Counted from the stretch's first letter, positions 7,664-17,005 are shown. The stretch is DNA of 64,000 nt from Roseovarius sp. THAF9 (GCF_009363715.1 NZ_CP045404.1:526001-590000); one strand, 5' to 3'. The notes: generated from the sequence alone by a model not told the origin. Numbers and translations: made by a program.

Positions 7664-9097
7664 TCAGCCGTGCGGCGGGGGCAGAACCTTGCCGGGATTG
7701 AGGATGTTTTGCGGGTCCAGTGCGGCCTTGATGCTGCGCATGATATCGAGCGCCACGGCGTCTTTGTGCAGGGCCATGGCGGGTCGTTTCGAGAGGCCCA
7801 CGCCGTGCTCTGCCGAAAACGAGCCGCCAAGGGAAATCGCGACCTCCTCGACCGCGCGGTTGATGGCGCTGTGCACCTCTTCGTCGTTGGTCGAGGGCCA
7901 TGCGGAAAAGTGCAGGTTGCCGTCGCCAAGATGCGCCACATGCAAGAAGCGGATGCCGGGATCGATGGCACGGGTCTCGGCCTCGATCCCCTCGATCAGA
8001 TCGGCCATACGGTCGAGCGGGACGGCGATGTCGTTGTCGACGACCGGGGAGTGCAGGCGGGTCAGCTCGGCCGCGGCCTCCCGCCTTGTCCACATCTCGG
8101 ACCGCTGGGCGGCGTTCTGGGCGACGGTGGCGTCAAGGATGTCGCCGGCCTCGAGCATGTCCGAAAGGACGGTTTCGAGATGCGTCGCCATGGGCACGGC
8201 GCCCGTGGCGTCCGGCGTGGCGTCGCGGGCCGACAGGGCGCCGAGTTCGAGAAAGATGTTTACCTCGTGGCGGTCCTCAAAGGGCGCACGGGCGTCGGGA
8301 TAGCGCGTAAGATGCGCGTCGATATAGTTGCCGGGCATCAGCTCGAACGCCTCGACCGAGTTGGCGGTTTCGGCTTGGATCCGATGCAGGAGCTTGAGGG
8401 CGGCGTCGATCGAGGGGCAGGCGGCCATGGCGCTGACATAGGCACGGGGCCTGGGCGCGAGCTTCAGGACGGCGGCGGTGATGATGCCGAGCGTCCCCTC
8501 GGCGCCGATCAGAAGGTCGCGCAGGTCGTAGCCGGAATTGTCCTTGTGCACCGCGCTCATCAGGTCGAGCACGCGGCCATCGGCCATGACCGCCTCTATC
8601 CCGAGGCAGAGGCCGCGGGTGGAGCCATAGCGCACCACGTTGGAGCCCCCCGCGTTTGTCGAGAGCGCGCCGCCGATCATGGCCGAGCCACGCGCGCCGA
8701 AGGTCAGCGGAAAGATCAGGTCGTGGGCGTCGGCGGCCTCGTGCAGGTGGGCGAGGATGACGCCGGCCTCGACCACCGCGACGCGGGCGTCGGGCCGGAT
8801 CTCGCGTATGGTGTTGAGACGGTCGAGCGACAGGAGCAATGCGCCGTCGGCGTCGGTGCCGTGGGTAAGGCCGGTATTGCCCGAGATCGGTACAACGGGG
8901 GTGCCGTGACGCGAGGCGGCTTGCAGGATGGCGGAGACCTGGCCGGTGTCGGCGGGGCGCAGAACGGCCAGTGGCTCGGGACGTGTGTCGCCCATCCAGT
9001 CGATCCGGTAGGGCACGGTGGCGTCGCCGGTCAGCACATGGCGCGCGCCGAGGGCGTTGCGAAGGTCGGAAAGCAGGGCGTCTGCATCTGTTGTCAT
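7664..9097 (-). CDS. FAD-linked oxidase (D-2-hydroxyacid dehydrogenase / GlcD type)
   Basis: This 477-residue protein combines an N-terminal FAD-binding PCMH-type domain (VVPISGNTGLTHG near residues 60-75; GGALSTNAGGSNVVRYG near 140-160) with a C-terminal FAD-oxidase domain ending in the signature GGSFSAEHGVG. The family oxidises D-lactate, D-2-hydroxyglutarate, glycolate or related 2-hydroxyacids and passes the electrons to the respiratory chain. The exact substrate cannot be fixed. The ATG at 9097 starts the family-typical N-terminus (MTTDADALLSDLR); upstream extension is unrelated. It appears to be monocistronic. Confidence 0.88.
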   Translation of the reverse strand: MTTDADALLSDLRNALGARHVLTGDATVPYRIDWMGDTRPEPLAVLRPADTGQVSAILQAASRHGTPVVPISGNTGLTHGTDADGALLLSLDRLNTIREIRPDARVAVVEAGVILAHLHEAADAHDLIFPLTFGARGSAMIGGALSTNAGGSNVVRYGSTRGLCLGIEAVMADGRVLDLMSAVHKDNSGYDLRDLLIGAEGTLGIITAAVLKLAPRPRAYVSAMAACPSIDAALKLLHRIQAETANSVEAFELMPGNYIDAHLTRYPDARAPFEDRHEVNIFLELGALSARDATPDATGAVPMATHLETVLSDMLEAGDILDATVAQNAAQRSEMWTRREAAAELTRLHSPVVDNDIAVPLDRMADLIEGIEAETRAIDPGIRFLHVAHLGDGNLHFSAWPSTNDEEVHSAINRAVEEVAISLGGSFSAEHGVGLSKRPAMALHKDAVALDIMRSIKAALDPQNILNPGKVLPPPHG

Positions 9098-9198
9098 GGG
9101 GTTCAGAGTGAGCGCGGTGCGCGGGCGCCGCAAGGTGAAAAAGGGCGAATTCCGGACTTGACGGCTTGGTACGCCTGTCTTAACTAGCGCCACGGTTT

Positions 9199-9275
9199 GG
9201 CGGAGTAGCTCAGGTGGTTAGAGCAGCGGAATCATAATCCGCGTGTCGGGGGTTCAAGTCCCTCCTCCGCTACCA
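9199..9275 (+). tRNA. tRNA-Met (CAT anticodon, elongator type)
   Basis: The 77-nt cloverleaf is complete: acceptor stem GGCGGAG/CTCCGCT with a G-U first pair, D arm GCTC...GAGC, anticodon stem GCGGA/TCCGC around loop ATCATAA (anticodon CAT), T arm GGGGG-TTCAAGT-CCCTC, and an encoded ACCA end. The sequence is close to the usual alphaproteobacterial elongator tRNA-Met; a tRNA-Ile2 with the same anticodon (after lysidine modification) is less likely. The region after its 3' end loses normal gene density, as often seen at integration sites. Confidence 0.93.
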
Positions 9276-9446
9276 ATTTTCCCATTTGTAGCAGTCCGTT
9301 GCCGCTCAACTCCCATTGTTTTTATGGGAATTTAGTCCGCGCGAACACTGCATGTACCATTTCTCTACCGCCTTTCGTTAATGACATGTTCCAGTCTGCC
9401 GAGTGGAGGCGCGATTCTTAATTAGCAAGGTTTTAGCCTGAGCGTA

Positions 9447-10330
9447 TCAGTGAGCCATTGCTCCTGCTCGCTTTTCAATAGCCTCGATCTCCTGACCATC
9501 AATTTCTCTGACCTGGATCAGTCGCTCCGCCAATCGAATGCGAAACTCTTTGTTGGGACATACCGCTTCCAGAGCCCTCTGCTGCGCATCCTGTAAATGA
9601 CTTTCGACTCTTTCACGAACATCTGCCGGCGCGGGCCTCGCATCCGCAGTTGCAATGCCGTCCCAGAGCAGTCCGCTTTCGCCGAAGCCCCAGTGGCGTT
9701 CGATTGCCAATGCCAGGCTCGTGGCCTTGGTCAAGTCGCTTTGCTCTCCCGAGCCAGCGCCGAAACTCGCATCTCCGAAGGTGCAGATCTCCGCGGCACG
9801 ACCGGCGAGCAGGACTTGAAGCCGCATTTGGGTTGTCGTTGGTGTCAGGGAATTGACGGGCACGTGCTCTACCTGGTCCCCTTGAGAGGAGGGCGAAACG
9901 CGCTTCGGAAGCGGCAATTCAAGCTGCAACGTGACTACCACATGTCCGGCTTCATGCACCGCCGCACGCCGGAAGGTGTCGTCGTCGAGCTGTGGCGCAA
10001 CCTGATCCGCGGCAATCTCCAGATGCCGCTGGGTCACACGGACGGCATCGACCCGCGCGCGACCAAGCGCATCTCGCGCAACAGCCTTGACGTCTGCGCC
10101 GGACAGCCCAAACAGGCGGTCTGCGATTGGCGCGATATCAACATCTTCGGCGATTGCGGACCCGATTTTGGCTCTCAAGATCGCTTCGAGCCCGGATTTG
10201 TCGGGATACAGGATCGAGAAGGTCATCGAGTTCCTGCTGTCTCGCGAGGGCCAGCGGATGAGTGCGGATAAGACTCCGCTATTGGTATTCGGCCTGAGTG
10301 ACGTCGCTGAGACGCTGGCTGCGGTTCAGT
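9447..10330 (-). pseudogene. AAA+/peptidase M41 (FtsH-like) remnant, N-terminally truncated
   Basis: The reading frame encodes only the end of an AAA+ module (ILYPDKSGLEAILRAKIG and the lid segment LSGADVKAVARDALGRAR) and a peptidase M41 domain with the zinc site HEAGH. The first ATG is at 10226, but the open frame continues upstream to about 10330 with recognisable AAA+ residues, then meets a stop. The Walker A and B motifs, the pore loop and any membrane anchor are absent. An intact ATP-dependent metalloprotease of this type would be 500-700 residues. I read it as a decayed gene left beside the tRNA, although the protease part is intact enough that a short product cannot be excluded. Confidence 0.7.
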
Positions 10331-10366
10331 GCCCGACACCGCAACGTCTGTGCCGGCGGGTTCCGG

Positions 10367-11104
10367 TCAGATGCGGCGCAACAGGTAGCTGTCCATGATC
10401 CACCCGTTTTCGGCGCGAGCTTGGGCGCGAGTCTTTACGATTTCAGCCGCGACATCGGCCAGGGGCCCCTGGATCAGGATCTGTTTGTCGGACCCCAAGT
10501 ACGCGCCCCACCAGATGTGGAGCCCATCCGGTTCCAGCTGCTGAAATGAGCACAAACCATCCAGCATCACGACAGCGGTGGTTTCATATTGTGGAAGGCC
10601 GCAGTCGCGGAGTTGGCGGCCGGTCGTGATGCGCACGGGTCCGTCCACGGTGTTGAGCGGGATGGCATGGGCCGCGGTCAGGGCCTGAATGGCCGTGATG
10701 CCGGGCACGACGCGGATCGCCGGTTTCGGAGAAAGACGTTCGGCAATCCGGATGGTGCTGTCGTAGAGCGACGGATCGCCCCAGACGAGCAGGGCGACCG
10801 GGCCGTCGACGGATTGCCCGCTCAGGGCCGAGATCCAGCGTCGGGCGATCTCGTCGTGCCACGCGGCCACGCGTTCGATGTAGGGCAGGTCGGGGTCGCG
10901 CACCGGGTATTCGAACGGCACGATGCGAGCCATGCTGCCGGACGCCGCGATGATATCGTGTCTGAGGTGGGCGAGATCCTCTTTGTCGTCGCCTTTCGTT
11001 GGCAGCAGTATGACGGCGGCGTTCCGCAGCGCGTCTGCTCCTTCGAGGGTGACATGCGCGGGGTTGCCCGTTCCGATTCCGATGAGCCAGAGATTGTCGA
11101 TCAT
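10367..11104 (-). CDS. cobF: Precorrin-6A synthase (deacetylating)
   Basis: CobF methylates C1 of precorrin-5 with release of acetate, a step specific to the aerobic B12 pathway. The 245-residue protein shows the SAM-dependent tetrapyrrole methylase fold: LIGIGTGNPAHVT at the N-terminus, LLVWGDPSLYDSTI (the WGDP motif) near residue 112, and VVPGITAIQALTAAHAIPL near 140. It is the last gene of the minus-strand cob run. Its ATG at 11104 overlaps the stop of a 24-codon micro-ORF by ATGA, and cobA lies just upstream of that. Confidence 0.95.
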   Translation of the reverse strand: MIDNLWLIGIGTGNPAHVTLEGADALRNAAVILLPTKGDDKEDLAHLRHDIIAASGSMARIVPFEYPVRDPDLPYIERVAAWHDEIARRWISALSGQSVDGPVALLVWGDPSLYDSTIRIAERLSPKPAIRVVPGITAIQALTAAHAIPLNTVDGPVRITTGRQLRDCGLPQYETTAVVMLDGLCSFQQLEPDGLHIWWGAYLGSDKQILIQGPLADVAAEIVKTRAQARAENGWIMDSYLLRRI

Positions 11105-11175
11105 GGGCAGAGTCCGGTCTGGGCCCGTCGCGTCGCGCGAAGAGAGCGGGATTTTGGGGCGCGTCGCTGCATCAT
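11101..11175 (-). CDS. Putative 24-codon bridging micro-ORF between cobA and cobF
   Basis: Between cobA and cobF an ATG at 11175 overlaps the cobA stop as ATGA, and its own TGA at 11101-11103 overlaps the cobF ATG as ATGA. The 24-residue product is very basic (RRAPKSRSLRATRR in the middle). It may not function as a peptide; it could let ribosomes pass from cobA to cobF across a 67-base gap. No homolog is known to me, and the frame could be chance in GC-rich DNA. Confidence 0.35.
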   Translation of the reverse strand: MMQRRAPKSRSLRATRRAQTGLCP

Positions 11176-11891
11176 GTTTCCGCCAGAGATCCGTAAAGGA
11201 TGAGGGCGGGATGGTCGCTGCTCTCCTGCGCCAGCAGATCCGACAAGGTTGCGACGGTATGGCGGCTGATCTTCTGTTCGGGGCGGCTGACGGCTTCGGC
11301 CAAGATCGCGGGGGTCGCGGGCGGAAGGCCCGCATCGATCAGGCGCACGGCCAGTTGCGGAAAGGTGCGCTTTCCCATGAAAACCACGGTTGTCGCGGCG
11401 GGATCGGCCAGAGCGGCCATGTTGACGTCCTCGGGAAGGGCGCCGGTGACGTCGTGGCCGGTGATGTATTGCACGCGTCGGGCGGTCAGGCGACGCGTGA
11501 GGGGAATCCCGGCGGCGGCCGCAGCGGCATTGGCCGACGGAACGCCGGGGATGATTTCGTATGGGATGCCCTCTGCCTTGAGAGCGACGATTTCTTCTTC
11601 GAGCCGGCCGAACACGCCGCTGTCGCCAGATTTCAGGCGCACGACACGCTGATCCAGACGGGCGTAATCCACGAGCAGGCGGCTGACGTGGTCCTGCTTG
11701 GGCGAGTTGCGTCCGGCCCGCTTGCCCACGCCTACAAGGTCGGCCCCGCGCCTTGCGTGGGCCAGGATCGGACCCGAGGACAGGTCGTCGAAGAGCACGG
11801 CGTCGGCGCGCTTGAGCCGGTCGACGGCCTTCAGCGTCAGCAGGTCGGGGTCGCCCGGACCCGAGGACACGAAGGACACGAAGCCGGTCAT
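11172..11891 (-). CDS. cobA: Uroporphyrinogen-III C-methyltransferase
   Basis: CobA uses two SAM molecules to convert uroporphyrinogen III to precorrin-2, the branch point from haem to corrin or sirohaem synthesis. The 239-residue single-domain form has VSSGPGDPDLLTLKAV at residues 8-23, RLKSGDSGVFGR near 87 and IPYEIIPGVPSANAAAAAAGIPLT near 110 (quoted loosely), all diagnostic of SUMT. There is no CysG-type dehydrogenase domain. It overlaps cobB upstream by ATGA and its stop overlaps the start of the micro-ORF leading to cobF. Confidence 0.95.
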   Translation of the reverse strand: MTGFVSFVSSGPGDPDLLTLKAVDRLKRADAVLFDDLSSGPILAHARRGADLVGVGKRAGRNSPKQDHVSRLLVDYARLDQRVVRLKSGDSGVFGRLEEEIVALKAEGIPYEIIPGVPSANAAAAAAGIPLTRRLTARRVQYITGHDVTGALPEDVNMAALADPAATTVVFMGKRTFPQLAVRLIDAGLPPATPAILAEAVSRPEQKISRHTVATLSDLLAQESSDHPALILYGSLAET

Positions 11892-13198
11892 GGCGTTTCG
11901 TCCCCGGTGATGAGGTGAAAGAAGGTGCCGGACACGTGACCCCGGGTCGAGCCGGTTTCCGGCACCGGGTTGCCATCGGCGTCTGCCACCTGCGCCAGCG
12001 GCGCGTCGGGCTGGTCGAGGATGGTGGAATAGTGGAATTCATGCCCGCGCAGGGTTGCGCTTGCATCGAATCCCGGCATCGGGGCCGAAAGTGTCGCACG
12101 GCGGTATCCAAGGTGGAATTTGCGCTTTTCATAGGAGGTGACAAGACCGAGAAGCCCGGCCATGTCGTGGCGCGTACCGTCCTTGTCGATCAGCGCCTGG
12201 CCAAGCGCCATGTAGCCGCCGCATTCGCCGTGGACCGGTTTTGACTCGGCGTGTTTGCGCAGGGCGGTGCGGAACCGCGTGGCGGCGGCCAGTTTGCCCG
12301 CGTGCAGTTCGGGATAGCCGCCGGGCAGCCAGACGAGATCTGCATCGGTATCGGGCGCTTCGTCCGCCAAGGGGGAGAAGGGCAGGATCTGGGCGCCGGC
12401 GGCGTGCCAACCTTCCAGCAGGTGCGGGTAGGTAAAGCTGAAGGCGGCGTCGCGGGCGATGGCGATGCGTTGCGCCGGGGGGCGGGGCAACGCGGCAGGC
12501 GCGGGCAGGGGAGCGCCGCGGGCGGCGGATTTGATCGCGTCGAGATCGACATTCTCGCGCAGGAAGGCGGCATAGCCGGCGATGGCGGCGTCGAGATCGG
12601 GATGTTCGACCGCTTGGATCAGCCCCAGGTGCCGTTCCGGCAGGGTGAGGTCGCCGCGCCGGGGCAGGACGCCCAGCACGGGCAACCCCGCACGGTCCAT
12701 TCCCAGCCGGGTCAGCCGTTCGTGTCGTGGCGAGGCGCAGCGGTTCAGGATGACCCCGGCGAAGGGCAGGTCTGGCATGTATTGCCGGAACCCCAGTGCG
12801 GTGGCGGCGGCGGACTGCGCCTGGCCGCCAACGTCGAGCACCAGCACCACGGGCCAGCCCATGGCCAGCGCGGTTTCCGCACTTGATCCGAAGCCTTGCT
12901 GGCCGCGCGTGGCGACGCCATCATATAGCCCCATCGACCCTTCGGCCACGCAGATATCCGCGCCCTCCGCCTGCCCGGCGATGGCCTGCCAAAGCCCCTT
13001 GCCCATGGCCCAACCGTCAAGGTTGAAGCTGTCGCGCCCGCAGGCGGCTTTGTGAAAGGCGGGGTCGATGTAATCGGGGCCGGACTTGAACGGTTGCACG
13101 TTCAGCCCGTCATCGGCCAGCGCCCGCAGGAGGCCCAGCATCACGGTCGTCTTGCCGGTGCCCGACGACGGCGCGGAAATCAGCAGGCCGGCGCTCAT
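11888..13198 (-). CDS. cobB: Cobyrinic acid (hydrogenobyrinic acid) a,c-diamide synthase
   Basis: CobB amidates the a and c side chains of hydrogenobyrinic acid using ATP and glutamine. The 436-residue protein has an N-terminal P-loop ([13 protein letters not shown], residues 11-23) of the dethiobiotin-synthetase-like ATPase fold and a C-terminal class I glutamine-amidotransferase domain with the nucleophile in [11 protein letters not shown] near residue 324. In the aerobic pathway this occurs before cobalt insertion by CobNST. It overlaps both neighbours (cobM upstream, cobA downstream) by ATGA. Confidence 0.95.
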   Translation of the reverse strand: MSAGLLISAPSSGTGKTTVMLGLLRALADDGLNVQPFKSGPDYIDPAFHKAACGRDSFNLDGWAMGKGLWQAIAGQAEGADICVAEGSMGLYDGVATRGQQGFGSSAETALAMGWPVVLVLDVGGQAQSAAATALGFRQYMPDLPFAGVILNRCASPRHERLTRLGMDRAGLPVLGVLPRRGDLTLPERHLGLIQAVEHPDLDAAIAGYAAFLRENVDLDAIKSAARGAPLPAPAALPRPPAQRIAIARDAAFSFTYPHLLEGWHAAGAQILPFSPLADEAPDTDADLVWLPGGYPELHAGKLAAATRFRTALRKHAESKPVHGECGGYMALGQALIDKDGTRHDMAGLLGLVTSYEKRKFHLGYRRATLSAPMPGFDASATLRGHEFHYSTILDQPDAPLAQVADADGNPVPETGSTRGHVSGTFFHLITGDETP

Positions 13199-13998
13199 GA
13201 CGTGCCTTCGCTTTCCGGGGTCCAGTCAGACCATGGGCTGTCGGCGCTTTGGGGCCGGTAGCGGCGGTCGTAGTCCACGGCATAGAGGCAGGACTCTTCA
13301 AACCCTTCGCCTGACAGCGCGGGACCGACCAGGATCAGTGTTGTGCGCGTTATGTTCTCGCCAAGGCGGGAGGCGATATCGTCGAGCGTGCCGCGGATGA
13401 TCTGCTGATCCGGCCAGGAGGCGCGGTAGACCACGGCGACCGGACAGTCGGCGCCGTAGGCCGGTGTGAGGTCGGCGGTAACGGTGTCGAGGTTCTGGAT
13501 CGACAGGTGAATGGCGAGGGTCGCGCCGGTGGCTGCGAAGTTGGACAGCGTCTCGCCCGCGGGCATCGAGGAGGCGCGACCCGGCGTCCGGGTCAGCACC
13601 ACGGATTGCGCGATACCGGGCAGGGTCAGTTCCGCGCCCAGTGCCGCGGCGGCAGCGGAGAAGGCTGGCACGCCCGGTGTAACCGATACAGGAACGTCGA
13701 GCGCCCGAAGCCGGCGCATCTGTTCGCCCATGGCCGACCAGACAGAAAGATCGCCGGAATGCAGGCGGGCGACATCTTGGCCGGCCTGATGCGCGGTTTG
13801 GATCTCCGCGATGATCCGGTCGAGATCGAGCGGTGCGGTATTGATGATACGGGCGCCTTCAGGGCAATGCGACAGCACCGCTTCGGGCACCAGAGATCCT
13901 GCGTAAAGGCAGACCGGGCAGGACGCGATGATGTCGCGGCCGCGCAGGGTCAGAAGATCGGGCGCGCCGGGACCGGCGCCGATGAAGTGAACGGTCAT
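13195..13998 (-). CDS. cobM: Precorrin-4 C11-methyltransferase
   Basis: CobM methylates C11 of precorrin-4 to give precorrin-5. The 267-residue protein begins [20 protein letters not shown], the hallmark of the family, followed by [16 protein letters not shown] near residue 98 and [22 protein letters not shown] near 125 (tetrapyrrole methylase motifs). It overlaps cobE and cobB by four bases on each side, so these genes form a tightly coupled series. Confidence 0.95.
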   Translation of the reverse strand: MTVHFIGAGPGAPDLLTLRGRDIIASCPVCLYAGSLVPEAVLSHCPEGARIINTAPLDLDRIIAEIQTAHQAGQDVARLHSGDLSVWSAMGEQMRRLRALDVPVSVTPGVPAFSAAAAALGAELTLPGIAQSVVLTRTPGRASSMPAGETLSNFAATGATLAIHLSIQNLDTVTADLTPAYGADCPVAVVYRASWPDQQIIRGTLDDIASRLGENITRTTLILVGPALSGEGFEESCLYAVDYDRRYRPQSADSPWSDWTPESEGTS

Positions 13999-14351
13999 GG
14001 GGTCTTTCCTTGGGCCAAGGCACAGGTGGCCATGCGGTCGTTAGAAATGGAGCGGGGGGCCAGCAGTGTCGCGCCGGGGCCTGCGGCGGCAAGCGCCGCG
14101 GCTTCGGCGACCGAGCCGGTACCGCGTGCGCGCAGGGACGCCGCGGAGGTGCTCTGCGTGGCTTGTAGCGTCAGTTCTTCGGGCGGTATTGCGTGCAGAG
14201 GCAGGCCAAGTTCCCGGGCAAAGGGTTCCAGCTGATCGGCTTTGTCCTGCGCCGTGGCCAGCGCATCCGGCGCGCCGCCGGTCCGGGCCAGCGCATCGCG
14301 GAACGACTCTGGCGTGGCCCGCGTGGTGAAGCCCATCCCAGCGACGATCAT
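13995..14351 (-). CDS. cobE: Cobalamin biosynthesis protein CobE (CbiG C-terminal homolog)
   Basis: The 118-residue protein matches CobE, the aerobic-pathway relative of the CbiG C-terminal domain. It begins [16 protein letters not shown], and has the Thr/Ser-rich [20 protein letters not shown] segment in the second half. Its precise role is uncertain; CobE is needed in vivo and may bind a pathway intermediate. The ATG at 14351 overlaps the cobL stop by ATGA; a Met four codons upstream is possible but would overlap cobL more. Confidence 0.88.
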   Translation of the reverse strand: MIVAGMGFTTRATPESFRDALARTGGAPDALATAQDKADQLEPFARELGLPLHAIPPEELTLQATQSTSAASLRARGTGSVAEAAALAAAGPGATLLAPRSISNDRMATCALAQGKTP

Positions 14352-15532
14352 GGAAAGCTCCATTGCGTGATCGGGTAAGCTTGCGCCCAGCCGCGTTTGC
14401 GTCCCACGGGTTGCGCTTGTGCCACCTCGATGCGGGTCAGTTCTCCACCGAGGCGGGCATGGGCATCGGCCAGCAGCGCCTCTGATTCCAGGGTGACCGC
14501 GTTGGCGACGATGCGCGCGCCGTCCAGGGCCTCGATCCAGGCCAGAAGCGGGGCCGACAGACCGCCGCCGATGAAGACGGCATCGGGTTTTGGCAGGTCG
14601 TTCAGCGCGGCGGGGGCTGTGCCCTCGACCACGTTCAGGCGGTCGACGCCAAGCGCGCGGGCATTGGCATTGATCAGCGCGATGCGGTCGGCGCGGGGTT
14701 CGATGACGCTGGCCGTGAGGGATGGATCGCAGAGCAGCCATTCGATCCCGATGCTGCCCGAGCCGCCGCCGATATCCCACAGATGCTCACCCGGACGGGG
14801 GGCGAGCGCAGATAGGGTCAGCGCCCGGACAGGCCGCTTGGTCATGACGCCGTCGGTTTCAAAGAGCGTGTCGGGCAGGCCGCTGGCGCGGGGCAGGACG
14901 GGGCCGTTGCCTGAAACCTCGATCGCGGCGCAGACCGGGTGGGCGAAGTCGCCGGACAAGGCGTCGGCGGTGGCGTGCGTAATCCTTTCCCGAGGTCCGC
15001 CCAGTGACTCCATTACCGTGACCTCCGAGGTGCCGAACCCGGTATCGCGCAGGTAGGTCGCAAGTTCTGTCACCGCGTTGCCGTCGCGCAGCAGGACGAC
15101 CAGGCGCACGCCCGGCGACAGGTGCGGGCGCAGGCGGGTCAATGGCGCCGCGTGCAGGCCGACGCAGATCGTGCGGTCGAGCGGCCAGCCGAGCCGGTTC
15201 GCGCACAGCGAAAACGTCGACCGTCCCGGAAAGGCGCGCCATTCGGACGGGTCCAGATTGGCGGTGATCGGCGTGCCCGCGCCGAACCAGAACGGGTCGC
15301 CGGACGCCAGAACGACGCAGGGCGTACCGCGCAGGGCCATCAGGTCTTTGACCCCCTTGGAAAATGGCACGGGCCAGAGGATCGTGCGGGCGGATGTTTC
15401 GATCAGCGACAGGTGCCGCTGGGGCCCCATGACAATTTCCGCCGTGTCCAGCGCGGATCGGCTTGCAGCGCAGAGGCCGTCCGGTCCATCTTCGCCCAGA
15501 CCGATGATAGTCAGCCACGGAGCCTCAGACAT
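14348..15532 (-). CDS. cobL: Precorrin-6Y C5,15-methyltransferase (decarboxylating), CbiE-CbiT fusion
   Basis: CobL methylates C5 and C15 and decarboxylates C12 of precorrin-6B to give precorrin-8X. The 394-residue protein is a fusion of two methyltransferases: an N-terminal CbiE-like half (LTIIGLGEDGPDGL; LASGDPFWFGAG) and a C-terminal CbiT-like class I half with the SAM loop LWDIGGGSGSIGIEW near residue 243. The ATG at 15532 begins the typical N-terminus MSEAPWLTIIG. Its start codon shares the tetranucleotide CATG with the start of cobK on the opposite strand. Confidence 0.95.
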   Translation of the reverse strand: MSEAPWLTIIGLGEDGPDGLCAASRSALDTAEIVMGPQRHLSLIETSARTILWPVPFSKGVKDLMALRGTPCVVLASGDPFWFGAGTPITANLDPSEWRAFPGRSTFSLCANRLGWPLDRTICVGLHAAPLTRLRPHLSPGVRLVVLLRDGNAVTELATYLRDTGFGTSEVTVMESLGGPRERITHATADALSGDFAHPVCAAIEVSGNGPVLPRASGLPDTLFETDGVMTKRPVRALTLSALAPRPGEHLWDIGGGSGSIGIEWLLCDPSLTASVIEPRADRIALINANARALGVDRLNVVEGTAPAALNDLPKPDAVFIGGGLSAPLLAWIEALDGARIVANAVTLESEALLADAHARLGGELTRIEVAQAQPVGRKRGWAQAYPITQWSFP

Positions 15533-16280
15533 GACACCGACTGTTCTGCTGCTTGGCGGCACGACCGAAGCCATGCAAATGGGGCAGGCGCTGGCCGCGC
15601 AGGGCGTGCGGGCCACGATCAGCCTTGCGGGCCGGGTCAAGACCCCCGCGGAGCAGCCGCTGCCGGTGCGCATCGGCGGCTTTGGCGGTGTGAATGGGCT
15701 GGTCGACCACCTCAAGGCGCAGGAGGTGAGCCATGTCATCGACGCGACCCACCCCTTTGCCGCTCAGATGAGCGCAAACGCGGTGGCTGCCTGTGACACG
15801 TTGGACATGCCCCTGCTGGCACTGACCCGGGCGCCTTGGGAGGCCGAGGCGGCGGATCGTTGGACCCATGTGCCGGATATTGCCGGCGCGGTGACTGCGC
15901 TGGCCGGTCCGACGCGGCGCGTCTTCCTTGCGCTGGGACGCATGAACCTGCCTGCCTTTGTCGCGCAGCCGCAGCATGACTACCTGTTGCGGCTGGTCGA
16001 TGCACCGGATCGGTTGCCGCTGCCAAAGGCGCAGGTCGTCGTTGACCGCGGGCCGTTTGACCTCGAGGGCGATCTCGCGTTGATGCGGGCGCATGGCACC
16101 GAACTGGTGGTGTCCAAGAACGCGGGCGGCACGGGGGCGCAGGCCAAGATCATCGCGGCGCGGCAGCTTGGCCTTCCGGTGGTCATGATCGACCGGCCCG
16201 CCATACCGTCCCGTGCCGAGGCGCACAGCGTCGAAGAGGCGCTGGACTGGCTTCATGGCGCCACCGCGCGCGGCGTATAG
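15531..16280 (+). CDS. cobK: Precorrin-6A reductase
   Basis: CobK uses NADPH to reduce precorrin-6A to precorrin-6B. The 249-residue protein begins TVLLLGGTTEAMQMGQAL (nucleotide-binding loop), and contains VIDATHPFAAQMSANAVAAC near residue 72 and ELVVSKNAGGTGAQAKI near 193, all typical of CobK/CbiJ. It is the only plus-strand gene inside the minus-strand ring-synthesis run: its start overlaps the cobL start (shared CATG) and its end overlaps the cobJ end by 28 bp. Its promoter would have to lie within cobL, and a weak CGGAG site precedes the ATG. Confidence 0.95.
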   Translation: MTPTVLLLGGTTEAMQMGQALAAQGVRATISLAGRVKTPAEQPLPVRIGGFGGVNGLVDHLKAQEVSHVIDATHPFAAQMSANAVAACDTLDMPLLALTRAPWEAEAADRWTHVPDIAGAVTALAGPTRRVFLALGRMNLPAFVAQPQHDYLLRLVDAPDRLPLPKAQVVVDRGPFDLEGDLALMRAHGTELVVSKNAGGTGAQAKIIAARQLGLPVVMIDRPAIPSRAEAHSVEEALDWLHGATARGV

Positions 16281-17005
16281 ACGATGGGTGCGCCGCGCCG
16301 TTCGATGAGCCGGGTGGTTGAGTTTCCGACGAGGACGACCGTGCGCATGTCAGCCATCTCGGGTGCGCATCGTGACAAGGGCACGACCTGCAGTGACTCT
16401 TCGGGCGTGCTGACGGCGCGTGCGAATATCACCGGGCGGTCGTCGCCACAGGCGTCGTTCAGGATGTTCAGTGCCCGGGCAAAGCCTTCGGGCCGGGATT
16501 TCGATCGCGGATTGTAGAAGGCCATGGCAAAATCCGCCTCTGCCGCGAGGCGCAGGCGTTTTTCGATCAAAGCCCAGGGCTTGAGATTGTCGCTGAGGTT
16601 GATGGCGCAGAAATCGTGTCCGAGGGGTGCCCCGGCGCGCGCGGCGGCGGCCAGCATGGCAGTGATGCCGGGAAGGACGCGGATGTCGAGCTCGCGCCAG
16701 TCGGGCGGCCCCGCCTCGACCGCCTCGAACACTGCCGAGGCCATTGCGAAGACGCCCGGATCGCCCGAGGACACCACCACCACGCGCTTGCCCGCGCCGG
16801 CCATGTCCAGCGCGTGGCGGGCGCGGTCCAGCTCGACACGGTTGTCGGATGGGTGCAGCGTCAGCCCCGGACGCTCGGCCACGCGGGCGACGTAGGGAAT
16901 GTAGCCGACCACATCGGTGGCCTGCGCAAGTGCTGCGGTGACCTCGGGCGTCACAAGGTCGTCCGCGCCGGGGCCGAGGCCTGCTATGACGACGCTGCCC
17001 GTCAT
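16253..17005 (-). CDS. cobJ: Precorrin-3B C17-methyltransferase
   Basis: CobJ methylates C17 and contracts the ring of precorrin-3B to yield precorrin-4. The 250-residue protein starts GSVVIAGLGPGADDLVTPEV and carries VVVVSSGDPGVFAMASAV near residue 75, VLPGITAMLAAAARAGAPLG near 105, and MAFYNPRSKSRP near 150 (the CobJ/CbiH-specific loop). The start at 17005 overlaps the cobI stop by ATGA. Its 3' end runs 28 bp into the antisense cobK gene. Confidence 0.95.
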   Translation of the reverse strand: MTGSVVIAGLGPGADDLVTPEVTAALAQATDVVGYIPYVARVAERPGLTLHPSDNRVELDRARHALDMAGAGKRVVVVSSGDPGVFAMASAVFEAVEAGPPDWRELDIRVLPGITAMLAAAARAGAPLGHDFCAINLSDNLKPWALIEKRLRLAAEADFAMAFYNPRSKSRPEGFARALNILNDACGDDRPVIFARAVSTPEESLQVVPLSRCAPEMADMRTVVLVGNSTTRLIERRGAPIVYTPRAVAP

